Part shown: piece after piece, positions 7,541 through 14,079 of the stretch | Position numbering within the stretch: the stretch's first letter is position 1 | Layout: each line of letters opens with the position of its first letter | Assembly (NCBI GenBank): GCA_900549495.1 | Contig: UROL01000021.1 | Coordinates: 1-16,004 of the forward strand | DNA: 16,004 nucleotides | Direction of reading: 5' to 3' | Source of the DNA: an uncultured Eubacteriales bacterium | GTDB lineage: Bacteria > Bacillota > Clostridia > Oscillospirales > Oscillospiraceae | Made by a program: the position numbers and the translations under genes | The notes under the pieces: generated by a model | The model's input: only the letters and a program-made list of their open reading frames with translations | The model's database searches: none | Told to the model about the DNA's origin: nothing

Positions 7541-7957
7541 TTATTTCTTCCCGCGAAATACCAGCAGCTTGCTGCCCACATAGTTCAGCACCACCACCAG
7601 GACGCTGGTAATCAGCTTCCACACAATGCCGTTCCATTGCAGCATGTCCACTGCCAGGAACAGAATCCCGGTTTCCACCAGCCAAGAGGCCACCCGGGTG
7701 CCCACAAACTTCACAAACTCCGGGGCCACCACCTTCATCGACCAGTCGTGGCTCTGGAACACAAAGGGCTTGTTGGTCAGATAGGCAAAAATCACCGCAA
7801 ACACCCAGGCAATGGAATTGCTCAGGGATGCCGAATGCAGATAGTGCAGGCAGGGAATGTAGACAATATAATTGACCAGGGTGGTAAGTACGCCGAAGAT
7901 GAGATAAATAATCTCGCTGCGGTATTTTTCCAGGAGCTTTTTGATTTTGAGAAGCAT
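7541..7957 (-). CDS. GtrA-like integral membrane protein
   Basis: A 138-residue protein with four hydrophobic segments (about 16-36, 44-64, 86-106, 110-130). Family marks are GVLTTLVNYIVY in TM1, NKPFVFQ after TM2, and NYVGSKLLVFR at the C-terminus. GtrA/DPMS-like proteins are thought to flip or pass undecaprenyl- or dolichyl-linked sugars for cell-surface glycosylation. AGGTGAT precedes ATG 7957. It is first in the operon with the ABC ATPase and permease, an unusual pairing that may hint at a cell-envelope role of the transporter; this is inference. A leftward promoter is not clear: TTGTCA at 7996-8001 with a poor -10, or a shared TATAAT at 8020-8025 without a good -35. Confidence 0.85.
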   Translation of the reverse strand: MLLKIKKLLEKYRSEIIYLIFGVLTTLVNYIVYIPCLHYLHSASLSNSIAWVFAVIFAYLTNKPFVFQSHDWSMKVVAPEFVKFVGTRVASWLVETGILFLAVDMLQWNGIVWKLITSVLVVVLNYVGSKLLVFRGKK

Positions 7958-7993
7958 AAAAAATCACCTCATAGATAAAATAAAAATTGCCAC

Positions 7994-8021
7994 TTGACAA
8001 TCCAAAATAATTCGATATAAT
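7994..8021 (+). promoter_or_regulatory. Promoter of ldhA
   Basis: Perfect TTGACA (7994-7999) and TATAAT (8016-8021) with a 16-base spacer, about 30 bases before the ldhA ATG. The -10 sits in TATAATTATA, whose reverse strand also reads TATAAT, so the divergent GtrA operon may share this control region. Confidence 0.75.
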
Positions 8022-8054
8022 TATACCGATAAAAGAACTAAGGAGCTGAATGTT

Positions 8055-9044
8055 ATGAAACTTGCTTTCTTTGATACCAAGGCCTATGATATGCCCGGCT
8101 TTGATACCTGCGCCCAGGGCACGCCCCTGGAAATCAAATACTTCGAAACCCGTCTGAACGAGGATACCGTCTCTCTGGCCGCCGGATATGATGCCGTGTG
8201 TGTCTTCGTCAATGACATTGTGAATGCCGCCGTGGTAGACAAGCTCTGCTCTTACGGTGTGAAGCTGCTGGTGCTGCGCTGCGCCGGCTTTAACAATGTG
8301 GATATCGCCGCCTGCCAGGGTAGGCTCCGGGTATTCCGGGTGCCTGCCTACTCCCCCCACGCAGTGGCAGAGCACGCCATGGCGCTGCTGCTGACCATCA
8401 ACCGCCGGACCCACAAGGCATATATCCGCACCAGAGACTTCAATTTCAGTCTACAGGGCTTCGTGGGCTTCGACCTGTACGGCAAGACCGTGGGCGTGGT
8501 GGGTACCGGCAAGATTGGCCGGGTGTTTGCCGACATCTGCAAGGGCTTCGGCATGAAGGTTGTGGCATATGACAAATATCCCAACCCCGATACCGGACTG
8601 GAATACACCACCCTGGACGAGCTTTTCGCCCGCTCCGACATTATCTCCCTCCACTGCCCCCTCACCAGCGAAACCCGGCATATGATAAATGCCGACTCCA
8701 TTCAGAAGATGAAGAAGGGCGTGACCATCGTCAATACCTCCCGGGGCGCTTTGATTGACACCGAGGATTTGATTAACGGCATCAAGGAGAAGAAGGTGGG
8801 CGCTGCCTGCCTGGACGTGTATGAGGAAGAGGGCGACCTGTTCTATGAGGATTACTCCGGCCATGTGGTGCAGGACGATACCCTGGTGCGGCTGATTGCC
8901 ATGCCCAATGTGATTGTCTCCTCTCACCAGGCCTTCCTGACCCAGGAGGCGCTGAACAACATTGCCGCAACCACGGTGGACAATGTGCTGCAATTCTTCC
9001 AGGGTACCCCCAACACCCAAACCGAGGTCTGCCTGAATAAGTAA
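8055..9044 (+). CDS. ldhA: D-lactate dehydrogenase, fermentative type
   Basis: A 329-residue cytoplasmic enzyme that reduces pyruvate to D-lactate with NADH, regenerating NAD+ in fermentation. The length equals that of E. coli LdhA and the sequence is similar from end to end. RCAGFNNVD (75-83) is the substrate-side motif. GTGKIG (150-155) is the NAD-binding Rossmann loop. NTSRGALID supplies Arg230, DVYEEE supplies Glu259, and SSHQAF supplies His291, the three expected catalytic residues. AAGGAG (8040-8045) lies 9 bases before the ATG. It is a single gene with a strong promoter and its own terminator, divergent from the GtrA-ABC operon. A related 2-hydroxyacid dehydrogenase specificity cannot be fully excluded from sequence alone. 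Confidence 0.92.
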   Translation: MKLAFFDTKAYDMPGFDTCAQGTPLEIKYFETRLNEDTVSLAAGYDAVCVFVNDIVNAAVVDKLCSYGVKLLVLRCAGFNNVDIAACQGRLRVFRVPAYSPHAVAEHAMALLLTINRRTHKAYIRTRDFNFSLQGFVGFDLYGKTVGVVGTGKIGRVFADICKGFGMKVVAYDKYPNPDTGLEYTTLDELFARSDIISLHCPLTSETRHMINADSIQKMKKGVTIVNTSRGALIDTEDLINGIKEKKVGAACLDVYEEEGDLFYEDYSGHVVQDDTLVRLIAMPNVIVSSHQAFLTQEALNNIAATTVDNVLQFFQGTPNTQTEVCLNK

Positions 9045-9054
9045 ATCCCCATTT

Positions 9055-9084
9055 CCCCTGCCGCATATGCGGCAGGGGATTTTT
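9055..9084 (+). terminator. Rho-independent terminator of ldhA
   Basis: CCCCTGCCGC, loop ATAT, GCGGCAGGGG, then ATTTTT: a perfect 10-bp stem with a T-run, 11 bases after the ldhA stop. On the minus strand the hairpin is followed by AAATGGGGATTT, a poor T-run, so leftward termination would be weaker. Confidence 0.9.
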
Positions 9085-9129
9085 GGCGGTGGGTCTGACA
9101 AGTCTTCCAGGCCACTGCACATTTTGCTT
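9055..9129 (-). ncRNA. Candidate small or antisense RNA facing ldhA
   Basis: A strong leftward promoter (9136-9164) would start a transcript near 9129 that runs about 50 bases before reaching the ldhA terminator hairpin. Between them I see no ribosome binding site. The only long frame (ATG at 9122) runs on antisense through ldhA and looks like a shadow of that gene. The transcript contains CTGGAAGACTTGTCAG and a GTGG/CCAC closing pair, so it could fold. I cannot match it to a known RNA family. If the terminator leaks leftward, the RNA would be antisense to the ldhA 3' end. The end point is a guess. Confidence 0.35.
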
Positions 9130-9135
9130 CGGATT

Positions 9136-9164
9136 ATTATACCAAAAAGCGCCGACTATGTAAA
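9136..9164 (-). promoter_or_regulatory. Orphan strong promoter pointing toward ldhA
   Basis: On the minus strand, TTTACA (9159-9164), a 17-base spacer and a perfect TATAAT (9136-9141). No protein gene follows it leftward before the ldhA terminator. Confidence 0.6.
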
Positions 9165-9266
9165 GGATTTTAGCAGGATGTTCTACCGTGCACCTTCTGT
9201 CTTTCTATAAAGCGCCCTCACCTTTTGGCGAAAACCCCAATTTTTGCATTGTCTCTTAAAACGCAG

Positions 9267-9295
9267 TTGCATTTTTTCCCTCCGTCTGTTATAAT
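9267..9295 (+). promoter_or_regulatory. Promoter of the MmcQ/GyrI-like operon
   Basis: TTGCAT (9267-9272), 17-base spacer, TATAAT (9290-9295). Transcription would start near 9302, about 30 bases before the first gene. Confidence 0.55.
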
Positions 9296-9332
9296 AGAAC
9301 AAAATTTCTATTATAGAAAAGGAGCGGCCGGA

Positions 9333-9701
9333 ATGCACTACCCATGGATTGATGAATACCTGCTGCGTCTTCCCGGCGTAACCAAGGATTTGCAGCCGGA
9401 ATGGAACTGGATTCGCTATAAAATCGGGGATAAGATGTTTGCTGCCATCTGTCTGGGTGCAGGGGGGCTCCCCTATTACATCACCTTCAAGCTGGAGCCA
9501 GCTGAGGGAGACTTCTGGCGGCAGCAGTATACGGACTTTCTGCCCGGCTACTATATGAATAAGCTCCACTGGAACTCTGTCCGGGCAGAGGGCAGCGTAC
9601 CGGGTGACCTGCTGAAAACCCTTCTGGAAAAGTCCTATCACCTGGTGCTGGGTAGTTTCAGTAGGAAAAAGCAGCAGCTTCTGCTGCAACAGGAGGAATA
9701 A
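9333..9701 (+). CDS. MmcQ/YjbR family protein
   Basis: A 122-residue single-domain protein. The N-terminal YPWIDEYLLRLPGV, the PEWNWIRYKIGDKMFAAI strand pair and the PGYYMNKLHWNSV block are typical of MmcQ/YjbR (DUF419, CyaY-like fold) proteins, which bind DNA or act in stress responses; the true role is poorly known. AAGGAG (9319-9324) is 8 bases before ATG 9333. The next gene begins 2 bases after its stop, with the ribosome binding site inside this gene's end, so the two are co-translated. Confidence 0.85.
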   Translation: MHYPWIDEYLLRLPGVTKDLQPEWNWIRYKIGDKMFAAICLGAGGLPYYITFKLEPAEGDFWRQQYTDFLPGYYMNKLHWNSVRAEGSVPGDLLKTLLEKSYHLVLGSFSRKKQQLLLQQEE

Positions 9702-9703
9702 AC

Positions 9704-10336
9704 ATGGCGTTTGATTATAAGAAAGAATATAAGGAATTCTACCTTCCCAAGGGGAAGCCCGAAATTGTACAGGTGCCCCCTATGAATTACATTGCCGTAA
9801 GAGGCAGCGGGAACCCCAACGAGCCTGGCGGCTCCTATCAGCAGGCCATGCAAATTCTGTACGCCATAGCCTATACTCTGAAAATGAGCTATAAAACCGA
9901 CTATAAAATGGAGGGCTTCTTCGAATATGTGGTGCCCCCGCTGGAGGGCTTTTGGTGGCAGGAGGATGTGGCCGGTGTGGATTACAGCCGCAAAGAGGAT
10001 TTCCGCTGGATTTCCCTTATCCGTCTTCCGGATTTTGTCACGGAGCGGGACTTTCAATGGGCAGCAGAAACCGCTGCTAAGAAAAAGGGCATCGACTGCT
10101 CCAAGGCGGAATTTATGACTGTAGCAGAAGGCCTGTGCGTCCAGTGCATGCACCTGGGGCCCTATGATGCAGAGCCCGCCACCGTGGCAAAAATGGATGC
10201 CTATCTGAAGGAAGCGGGATACAAAAACGACTTCTCCCGCCAGCGGCTGCATCACGAAATTTACCTGAGCGATGCCCGAAAAACGCCCCCGGCGAAGCTG
10301 AAAATCGTAATCCGCCACCCCATTTGCAAGCTCTGA
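9704..10336 (+). CDS. GyrI-like small-molecule-binding domain protein
   Basis: A 210-residue protein resembling the GyrI-like (SOUL/BRAM-type) ligand-binding domain: PPMNYIAVRGSGNPNEPGG near the N-terminus, EGFWWQED in the middle, and a C-terminal QCMHLGPYDAEPATV followed by HHEIYLSDARKTPP. This C-terminal pattern (hydrophobic strand, GPYD, then 'HEIYLSD') is characteristic of stand-alone GyrI-like proteins in Firmicutes. No DNA-binding HTH is present, so it is not an AraC or MerR regulator; it may bind or hydrolyse a small molecule. AGGAGG (9691-9696) is 7 bases before the ATG. It is the second gene of an operon with the MmcQ/YjbR gene, a pairing that suggests a shared stress or sensing role (inference). 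Confidence 0.85.
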   Translation: MAFDYKKEYKEFYLPKGKPEIVQVPPMNYIAVRGSGNPNEPGGSYQQAMQILYAIAYTLKMSYKTDYKMEGFFEYVVPPLEGFWWQEDVAGVDYSRKEDFRWISLIRLPDFVTERDFQWAAETAAKKKGIDCSKAEFMTVAEGLCVQCMHLGPYDAEPATVAKMDAYLKEAGYKNDFSRQRLHHEIYLSDARKTPPAKLKIVIRHPICKL

Positions 10337-10340
10337 ACAG

Positions 10341-10375
10341 CGCCGCCGCAGCGTTCCCTGGCTGCGGCGGCGTTT
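10341..10375. terminator. Terminator hairpin after the GyrI-like gene
   Basis: CGCCGCCGCAGC and GCTGCGGCGGCG form a perfect 12-bp stem with an 8-base loop, followed by TTT. It lies between convergent genes (the esterase stops at 10392) and probably serves the rightward operon, perhaps both. Confidence 0.75.
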
Positions 10376-10391
10376 GCCAACTGTATAAAAT

Positions 10392-11258
10392 TCACCCCGG
10401 ACAGTTCTCCTCCGGCAGAGGGCTGCCGCTTCTTATACAGAAATCCCGAATAATGTTCAGAATTCTCTTTTCATAAAACACCCCGCCGCCATGGGCGGCG
10501 CAGTCCGCAAGCTCGTAGTATTCCACCCGGTGGCCGGTGGTGCGCAATGCCCGATACAGTGCCCGGCTATTTTCCACCGACACCACCGGGTCTTTCTCCC
10601 CATGAATCAGCAGCACCGGGGGAAGGGATATATCCGGCGTGACGTAGGGCGGGCAGGAGGCTTTGTGCAGGGCAGTTTCTTGCCCCTCCACCTGTTTCAG
10701 GCCCAGAAGGGCGGCTGTAGGGCGCACCTTCATCCAGGGCGGAAGGGGTGCCTGGGCGCAGATGGTCAAGTCCATGGCACCGCTTTGCCCAATCACTCCC
10801 GAAATCGGCGGGAGACGGCCACACAAGCCATGGGCGCAGAGCAGCACCGCCATCATGGCAATATGGGCACCGGAGGAACTGCCCATGAGAAAAATCCGTC
10901 CGGTATCGATATGAAAATTCTCCGCAATTTTGGGGATGTATGCCAGAGCGTGGCATACATCCTCCACCTGCGACGGGAAGGGCGCCAACTCCGACTCCCG
11001 GTATTCCATTGCCGCCACAACAAATCCCAATTTGGCCAGGGCCGCATACTGGGGGATATCATTGTACATTTCCTGCTTATGCCACGCAGAGCCGGGAATC
11101 AGAAGAATCAGCGGGTAGTCCCTTGCCTGCTCCCCCTGATGGGGAAACAGCAGCTGTAGGTGCCGCTGGCAGACACCATCGTTATAGTATTCCCAGTTGG
11201 GAGAATAGAGAATCTGCAATTCTCCGGCAGGCATTTTTACCTGAATCCGTTTCTTCAT
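10392..11258 (-). CDS. Alpha/beta hydrolase (esterase/lipase family)
   Basis: A 288-residue hydrolase. The oxyanion loop is PGSAWH (55-60), the nucleophile elbow GSSSG (126-130) has Ser128, the acid is Asp223 in HGEKDP, and the base is His256 in AAHGGG; together they make a complete catalytic triad. The pattern fits small carboxylesterases related to the hormone-sensitive-lipase/BD-FAE group that remove acetyl or feruloyl esters, often from plant polysaccharides; the substrate is not shown by sequence. No signal peptide is visible, so it should be cytoplasmic. I start at ATG 11258, which has GGAGG 9 bases upstream; the frame runs 27 codons further to 11339 without a better site. It lies 93 bases after the SMI1-like gene, same strand. 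Confidence 0.85.
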   Translation of the reverse strand: MKKRIQVKMPAGELQILYSPNWEYYNDGVCQRHLQLLFPHQGEQARDYPLILLIPGSAWHKQEMYNDIPQYAALAKLGFVVAAMEYRESELAPFPSQVEDVCHALAYIPKIAENFHIDTGRIFLMGSSSGAHIAMMAVLLCAHGLCGRLPPISGVIGQSGAMDLTICAQAPLPPWMKVRPTAALLGLKQVEGQETALHKASCPPYVTPDISLPPVLLIHGEKDPVVSVENSRALYRALRTTGHRVEYYELADCAAHGGGVFYEKRILNIIRDFCIRSGSPLPEENCPG

Positions 11259-11351
11259 TGGCCCTTTCCTCCATCGCCTGTCCCGGATGGCAAATATCCG
11301 CAACAAAATCCCCTTGAATACATGCTCAAAAATTTTCAAGCCAATGCAGCA

Positions 11352-11804
11352 CTATTTCTCTTCACGAAATATCGAGCACAGGCAGGCATCCACAGATTTC
11401 CATTGGGCTGAAATCTGCAATGTCTTCCCGGTGCGCTCTGATTGATAGACCGCACCCGAATCCGTATCTGCGTAGAGGTCATATTCCCCCAGGGTGATTT
11501 CGCCGTCCATTTTACACCTGGTCCCAAATTTCAGCCATTTTTCCGGAGTGTTTGGCAGACGGCTTAAATCCTCTATGGAAATATTGTATGGCGAAAGGTG
11601 CTGCCTGTCCGCAAGCTGCGGAACCCCAAAAACGGACAGTTTGCTTGCAGGAATCTTGAATCCGCCGGGAATGGCACACATCGTTCTAAATAGCTCCATT
11701 CCGTTTGCAGCCGTATACAGTGTCAGCAAATCCTCCGGAATACTGCGCCGATAGGATTGCACAAGATGTTGCACCAGCTCCCGGGGGAACCCTTCTTTTC
11801 CCAT
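11352..11804 (-). CDS. SMI1/KNR4 (SUKH)-like protein
   Basis: About 150 residues. SIPEDLLTLYTAANGMELF matches the start of SUKH domains ('LP.dl..ly...NG'). Further features are EKWLKFG and a C-terminal YDLYADTDSGAVYQSERTG with a closing acidic-aromatic helix. Bacterial SUKH proteins are often immunity proteins against nuclease or deaminase toxins, but many Clostridia carry lone copies of unknown role. The start is uncertain: ATG 11804 or GTG 11816, neither with a clear ribosome binding site. The N-terminal helix is short, so the gene may have lost its start. No toxin gene is next to it. The downstream esterase could be co-transcribed. Confidence 0.6.
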   Translation of the reverse strand: MGKEGFPRELVQHLVQSYRRSIPEDLLTLYTAANGMELFRTMCAIPGGFKIPASKLSVFGVPQLADRQHLSPYNISIEDLSRLPNTPEKWLKFGTRCKMDGEITLGEYDLYADTDSGAVYQSERTGKTLQISAQWKSVDACLCSIFREEK

Positions 11805-11985
11805 ATATTGTATCACACAATTCTACCCCGCACAATGCAGAAAGTCCAGCGGAAGGATTGTCCAATGGCTGCGGCCCTGTTGCGGAAATGGGCTGGTTTT
11901 TCTGCTTATTATTCACAAGCTGTGGACTTTTCCCCGGCAGTATGATACACTTTTTCCTGAAAAACCAGAGGAGAGGAAAAGCAGG

Positions 11986-12759
11986 ATGGAAAGGATGTTT
12001 ATAGAATACCGGGAAAAGCTCCTGGCGCAGCTGGCCCTTGAGTTCAACTGCACCCCGGCAGATTTACAGGCTAAGGAGAATATCGTCACCCTCCCGGCGC
12101 TGAAAGAGGGGCGAAGGCTCTACAGCTCCCACATGCCATTCCTGCAAATGGTGACCCTTGGGGGAAACACCGTGATTATGGCGGACGAATGCCTGCACCC
12201 CTTCCTGCACAGCCTAATTGGGAAGGTGGAGGGACACTTTCTGTTTGAATTGGACAATCTCGCCAAGCTAAATGGGGAGCTGCGGAAATATGGCTATCAG
12301 ATGAATCCCACCCACCATATGTTCCTGCCCGGCTGCAATATCCGGATGGAGGCTTGCTGCCAGGTGAAGTGGCTTTACGGTAGCGAGATTCAGCCCTTCT
12401 ACGGCGATTCCCGGTTCCCCAATGCCATCGCCTACCCTGCCCCCTGCCCTATGCGGCCGGACAGAATCGTTGCCGTTGCCTACCATGGGGACACCATCCT
12501 GGGCATGGCAGGCTGCTCAGAGGATGGGCCGCATTGGCAGCAAATCGGTATTGATGTCCTACCGGAATACCGCTCCCGAGGAATTGGCTCGTATCTTGTA
12601 AATGCACTGAAAAATAAGATTGTCGCCATGGGGGACATCCCATTCTACGGCACCGCCGCCGCAAACATCCGGTCACAAAATATCGCCATCCACTGCGGTT
12701 TCCGGCCGGCCTGGGTAGAAACCGAAGCCCAAAAAATCAGAGACAGCTCCCAGGCATAA
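11986..12759 (+). CDS. GNAT family N-acetyltransferase
   Basis: A 257-residue protein whose C-terminal half is a GNAT domain: strand QQIGIDVLPEYRSRGIGSYL (185-204) contains the acetyl-CoA pyrophosphate loop RSRGIG (196-201), followed by NIRSQNIAIHCGFRPAW (227-243), the end motif. The N-terminal 150 residues resemble the extra domain found in some two-part GNAT proteins of Clostridia; it has HPF and MNPTHHMFLPG segments I cannot assign. The substrate is unknown. ATG 11986 follows GAGAGG about 10 bases upstream; a possible weak promoter is TGGACT (11923-11928) with TACACT (11946-11951). It is a single rightward gene, divergent from the SMI1-like gene. Confidence 0.85.
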   Translation: MERMFIEYREKLLAQLALEFNCTPADLQAKENIVTLPALKEGRRLYSSHMPFLQMVTLGGNTVIMADECLHPFLHSLIGKVEGHFLFELDNLAKLNGELRKYGYQMNPTHHMFLPGCNIRMEACCQVKWLYGSEIQPFYGDSRFPNAIAYPAPCPMRPDRIVAVAYHGDTILGMAGCSEDGPHWQQIGIDVLPEYRSRGIGSYLVNALKNKIVAMGDIPFYGTAAANIRSQNIAIHCGFRPAWVETEAQKIRDSSQA

Positions 12760-12788
12760 ATACCCCCGCCTAGACCCGAAGAAAGAGC

Positions 12789-12808
12789 GCCGCTGAGAAT
12801 ACAGCGGC
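12789..12808 (+). terminator. Weak hairpin after the GNAT gene
   Basis: GCCGCTG and CAGCGGC pair (7 bp) around a 6-base loop, 29 bases after the GNAT stop. No T-run follows, so it may only slow transcription; the stronger terminator at 12825-12856 lies just beyond. Confidence 0.4.
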
Positions 12809-12824
12809 CCAGAAATTACAAAAG

Positions 12825-12856
12825 CACCCGGTTTCACTAGAAAACCGGGTGTTTTT
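12825..12856. terminator. Bidirectional terminator (GNAT gene / former tRNA-Thr)
   Basis: CACCCGGTTT and AAACCGGGTG form a 10-bp stem with a 7-base loop, followed rightward by TTTTT and leftward by CTTTTG. Leftward it begins 6 bases after the CCA end of the tRNA-Thr fragment, so it was the terminator of the original tRNA gene. Confidence 0.85.
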
Positions 12857-12857
12857 C

Positions 12858-12902
12858 TGGAGCTAGTGACCTGACTCGAACAGGCGACCTTCTCATTACG
12901 AG
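12858..12902 (-). other. 3' part of tRNA-Thr(CGT): attachment-site scar of an integrated element
   Basis: Read leftward, this gives the anticodon loop CTCGTAA (anticodon CGT), the 3' anticodon strand TGAGA, variable loop AGGTC, T arm GCCTG-TTCGAGT-CAGGT, acceptor CACTAGC, U73 and CCA. The 5' half is absent: the bases before the loop (CAACC) cannot pair with TGAGA, and no D arm or 5' acceptor GCTAGTG follows. It is followed by a tRNA-type terminator on the chromosome side. This is what remains at one end when an element integrates into the 3' half of a tRNA gene. The rebuilt intact tRNA should sit at the other end of the element, beyond the window. Confidence 0.8.
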
Positions 12903-12983
12903 GGTTGGTCGATGTGTTTTATATTGTTCAGTTTCTTGTAATAATGTTTTGACTTTTTAATGATTCTCAGGAAAAAGCAGCTA

Positions 12984-13013
12984 AAAGGCACTCTATTTTT
13001 GAGTGCCTTTTTT
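12984..13013. terminator. Terminator of the DUF6076-like gene
   Basis: AAAGGCACTC and GAGTGCCTTT pair (10 bp) around a 7-base loop, with a T-run to 13013 rightward and TTTT leftward. It lies 60 bases after the leftward gene's stop and probably isolates the element from the chromosome. Confidence 0.8.
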
Positions 13014-13040
13014 CAGCGTTTACTACCGTGTTCACACACC

Positions 13041-13061
13041 TGTTAGGCAAATGTTAGGCAA
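13041..13061 (+). repeat. Direct repeat TGTTAGGCAA x2, period 11
   Basis: Two exact 10-base copies (13041-13050 and 13052-13061) separated by one base, so about one DNA turn apart on the same face. They lie about 140 bases inside the tRNA-Thr boundary. Arm-type sites for tyrosine integrases or excisionase sites often look like this; the assignment is inference. Confidence 0.6.
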
Positions 13062-13072
13062 GCGAATAACCT

Positions 13073-13954
13073 CTACCAATTCTTAATCCGCACATACTTA
13101 GGGCGTGCCTCTGGACTGTTAAACAGAAAATTTTGATACTCTAGTAACAGCTCAACGGATGCACCCTTTTTTATTTTTTCCTTGTACTCCGAACACTTTT
13201 CACAAAACGAATTAAATGTATCTGTGTATTTAGGAGCAGCCCTGTATTCATCAGCTCTCCACCTAAGTCTTTCGTACTCTGCCAGCCTCTTTTTCTCCAA
13301 TTTGTCCTTTATTGCTTTCACAGCCTCCGCACAGGAATAATCTCCGTATTCAGGGAAAGGCGAATGGCGACTACAATACTTTACCTTTAAGTTCGATGTC
13401 AAAAAATATCTTCCACAATGAGCACATTTGGAGATGGAATATCTATTGTAAACACAACAGTGTACCAATGAAAAAACAAAATCTACCATTGTGCGGCATG
13501 AATAATACCGGAACACATTGGGGTCAAACTCAGACTCCTCAATAGCCTGTTTATCAAGTATGCGCCATTTGTCTAACTCTTTTGAGAATCTTTCAAAAGC
13601 CAATAGTGTTAGGATGGAGTTAATATTTCTATACCTGTCTGATGATTCACCTTTTTTGTATTCGATGCTGATTCCATAAAAAGATCGGAAATCATCAAAA
13701 TTCTCCAGATTAGCCTTTTTCAGGTAATCAGTTTTCTCAAAATAATCAGATAGCAGCTGCCATGCACCCCTTGGGTCTGCATAATTAAAGAACTCGTTCG
13801 ACTGCACACCATGTTCAAATCGTTCGGTTAGCTTCTCGTATATTTCACATAAAAATGTTTCAGCAGAATATTGGTAAACACTTTTCGTTGAAAACAAATA
13901 GACCGTTCCACTCCGTATCTCTAAACTGACAACCGACTCAGCTTCTTTTGCCAT
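13073..13954 (-). CDS. DUF6076-like protein with a Cys-rich zinc-binding motif
   Basis: A 293-residue protein of unknown function. A likely zinc knuckle has CAHCGRYF (Cys177, Cys180), Cys194 in KVKYCSRH, and Cys208. The region after it is Lys/Glu-rich and probably helical. The knuckle flanked by a helical domain matches my memory of DUF6076 proteins, which are frequent on mobile elements in Clostridia. I start at ATG 13954 because AGGAG lies 8 bases upstream; the frame extends 11 codons further. Base composition is clearly more AT-rich than the chromosomal genes, consistent with transfer. It is divergent from the element's replication genes and has its own promoter and terminator, so it may be expressed while the element is silent. 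Confidence 0.65.
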   Translation of the reverse strand: MAKEAESVVSLEIRSGTVYLFSTKSVYQYSAETFLCEIYEKLTERFEHGVQSNEFFNYADPRGAWQLLSDYFEKTDYLKKANLENFDDFRSFYGISIEYKKGESSDRYRNINSILTLLAFERFSKELDKWRILDKQAIEESEFDPNVFRYYSCRTMVDFVFSLVHCCVYNRYSISKCAHCGRYFLTSNLKVKYCSRHSPFPEYGDYSCAEAVKAIKDKLEKKRLAEYERLRWRADEYRAAPKYTDTFNSFCEKCSEYKEKIKKGASVELLLEYQNFLFNSPEARPKYVRIKNW

Positions 13955-13992
13955 GGTTCCTTCTCCTGAAATGTTTCGTATTTTCAATTCTA

Positions 13993-14021
13993 ATTATATC
14001 ATCGAAAAATACCAAAATCAA
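13993..14021 (-). promoter_or_regulatory. Promoter of the DUF6076-like gene
   Basis: On the minus strand, TTGATT (14016-14021), 17-base spacer, TATAAT (13993-13998), about 30 bases before the ATG. The spacing to the divergent HTH gene leaves about 60 bases for rightward control, where I see no clear consensus promoter. Confidence 0.6.
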
Positions 14022-14079
14022 CAACAAAAAGTGAATTAAAATGAAGTCACCAAACGAAAGGAAAGGAGCCTTTACGAAA

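Larger units (their letters stand above)
12903..13072. other. Non-coding left end of the integrated element
   Basis: This AT-rich stretch between the tRNA-Thr scar and the DUF6076-like gene holds no gene. It contains a terminator (12984-13013) and two copies of TGTTAGGCAA (listed separately). Its position suggests it carries recombinase- or excisionase-binding sites. Confidence 0.55.

Noticed and set aside
6828..8414. 528-residue version of the ABC ATPase
   Set aside because: The upstream 295 codons are antisense or out-of-frame readings of GtrA and ldhA; ATG 7529 has a ribosome binding site and gives the family's normal length.
8451..9122. 223-residue frame on the minus strand after the orphan promoter
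   Set aside because: It runs antisense through most of ldhA, has no ribosome binding site, and shows the odd composition of a shadow frame.
9055..9129. SRP RNA, 6S RNA or a tRNA behind the orphan promoter
   Set aside because: No conserved SRP loop, no T arm, and the stretch is too short for 6S RNA.
12858..12902. Functional tRNA-Thr
   Set aside because: There is no 5' anticodon strand, D arm or 5' acceptor; only the 3' part is present.
13041..13061. CRISPR repeat
   Set aside because: Only two 10-base copies separated by one base; no spacers and no cas genes in the window.
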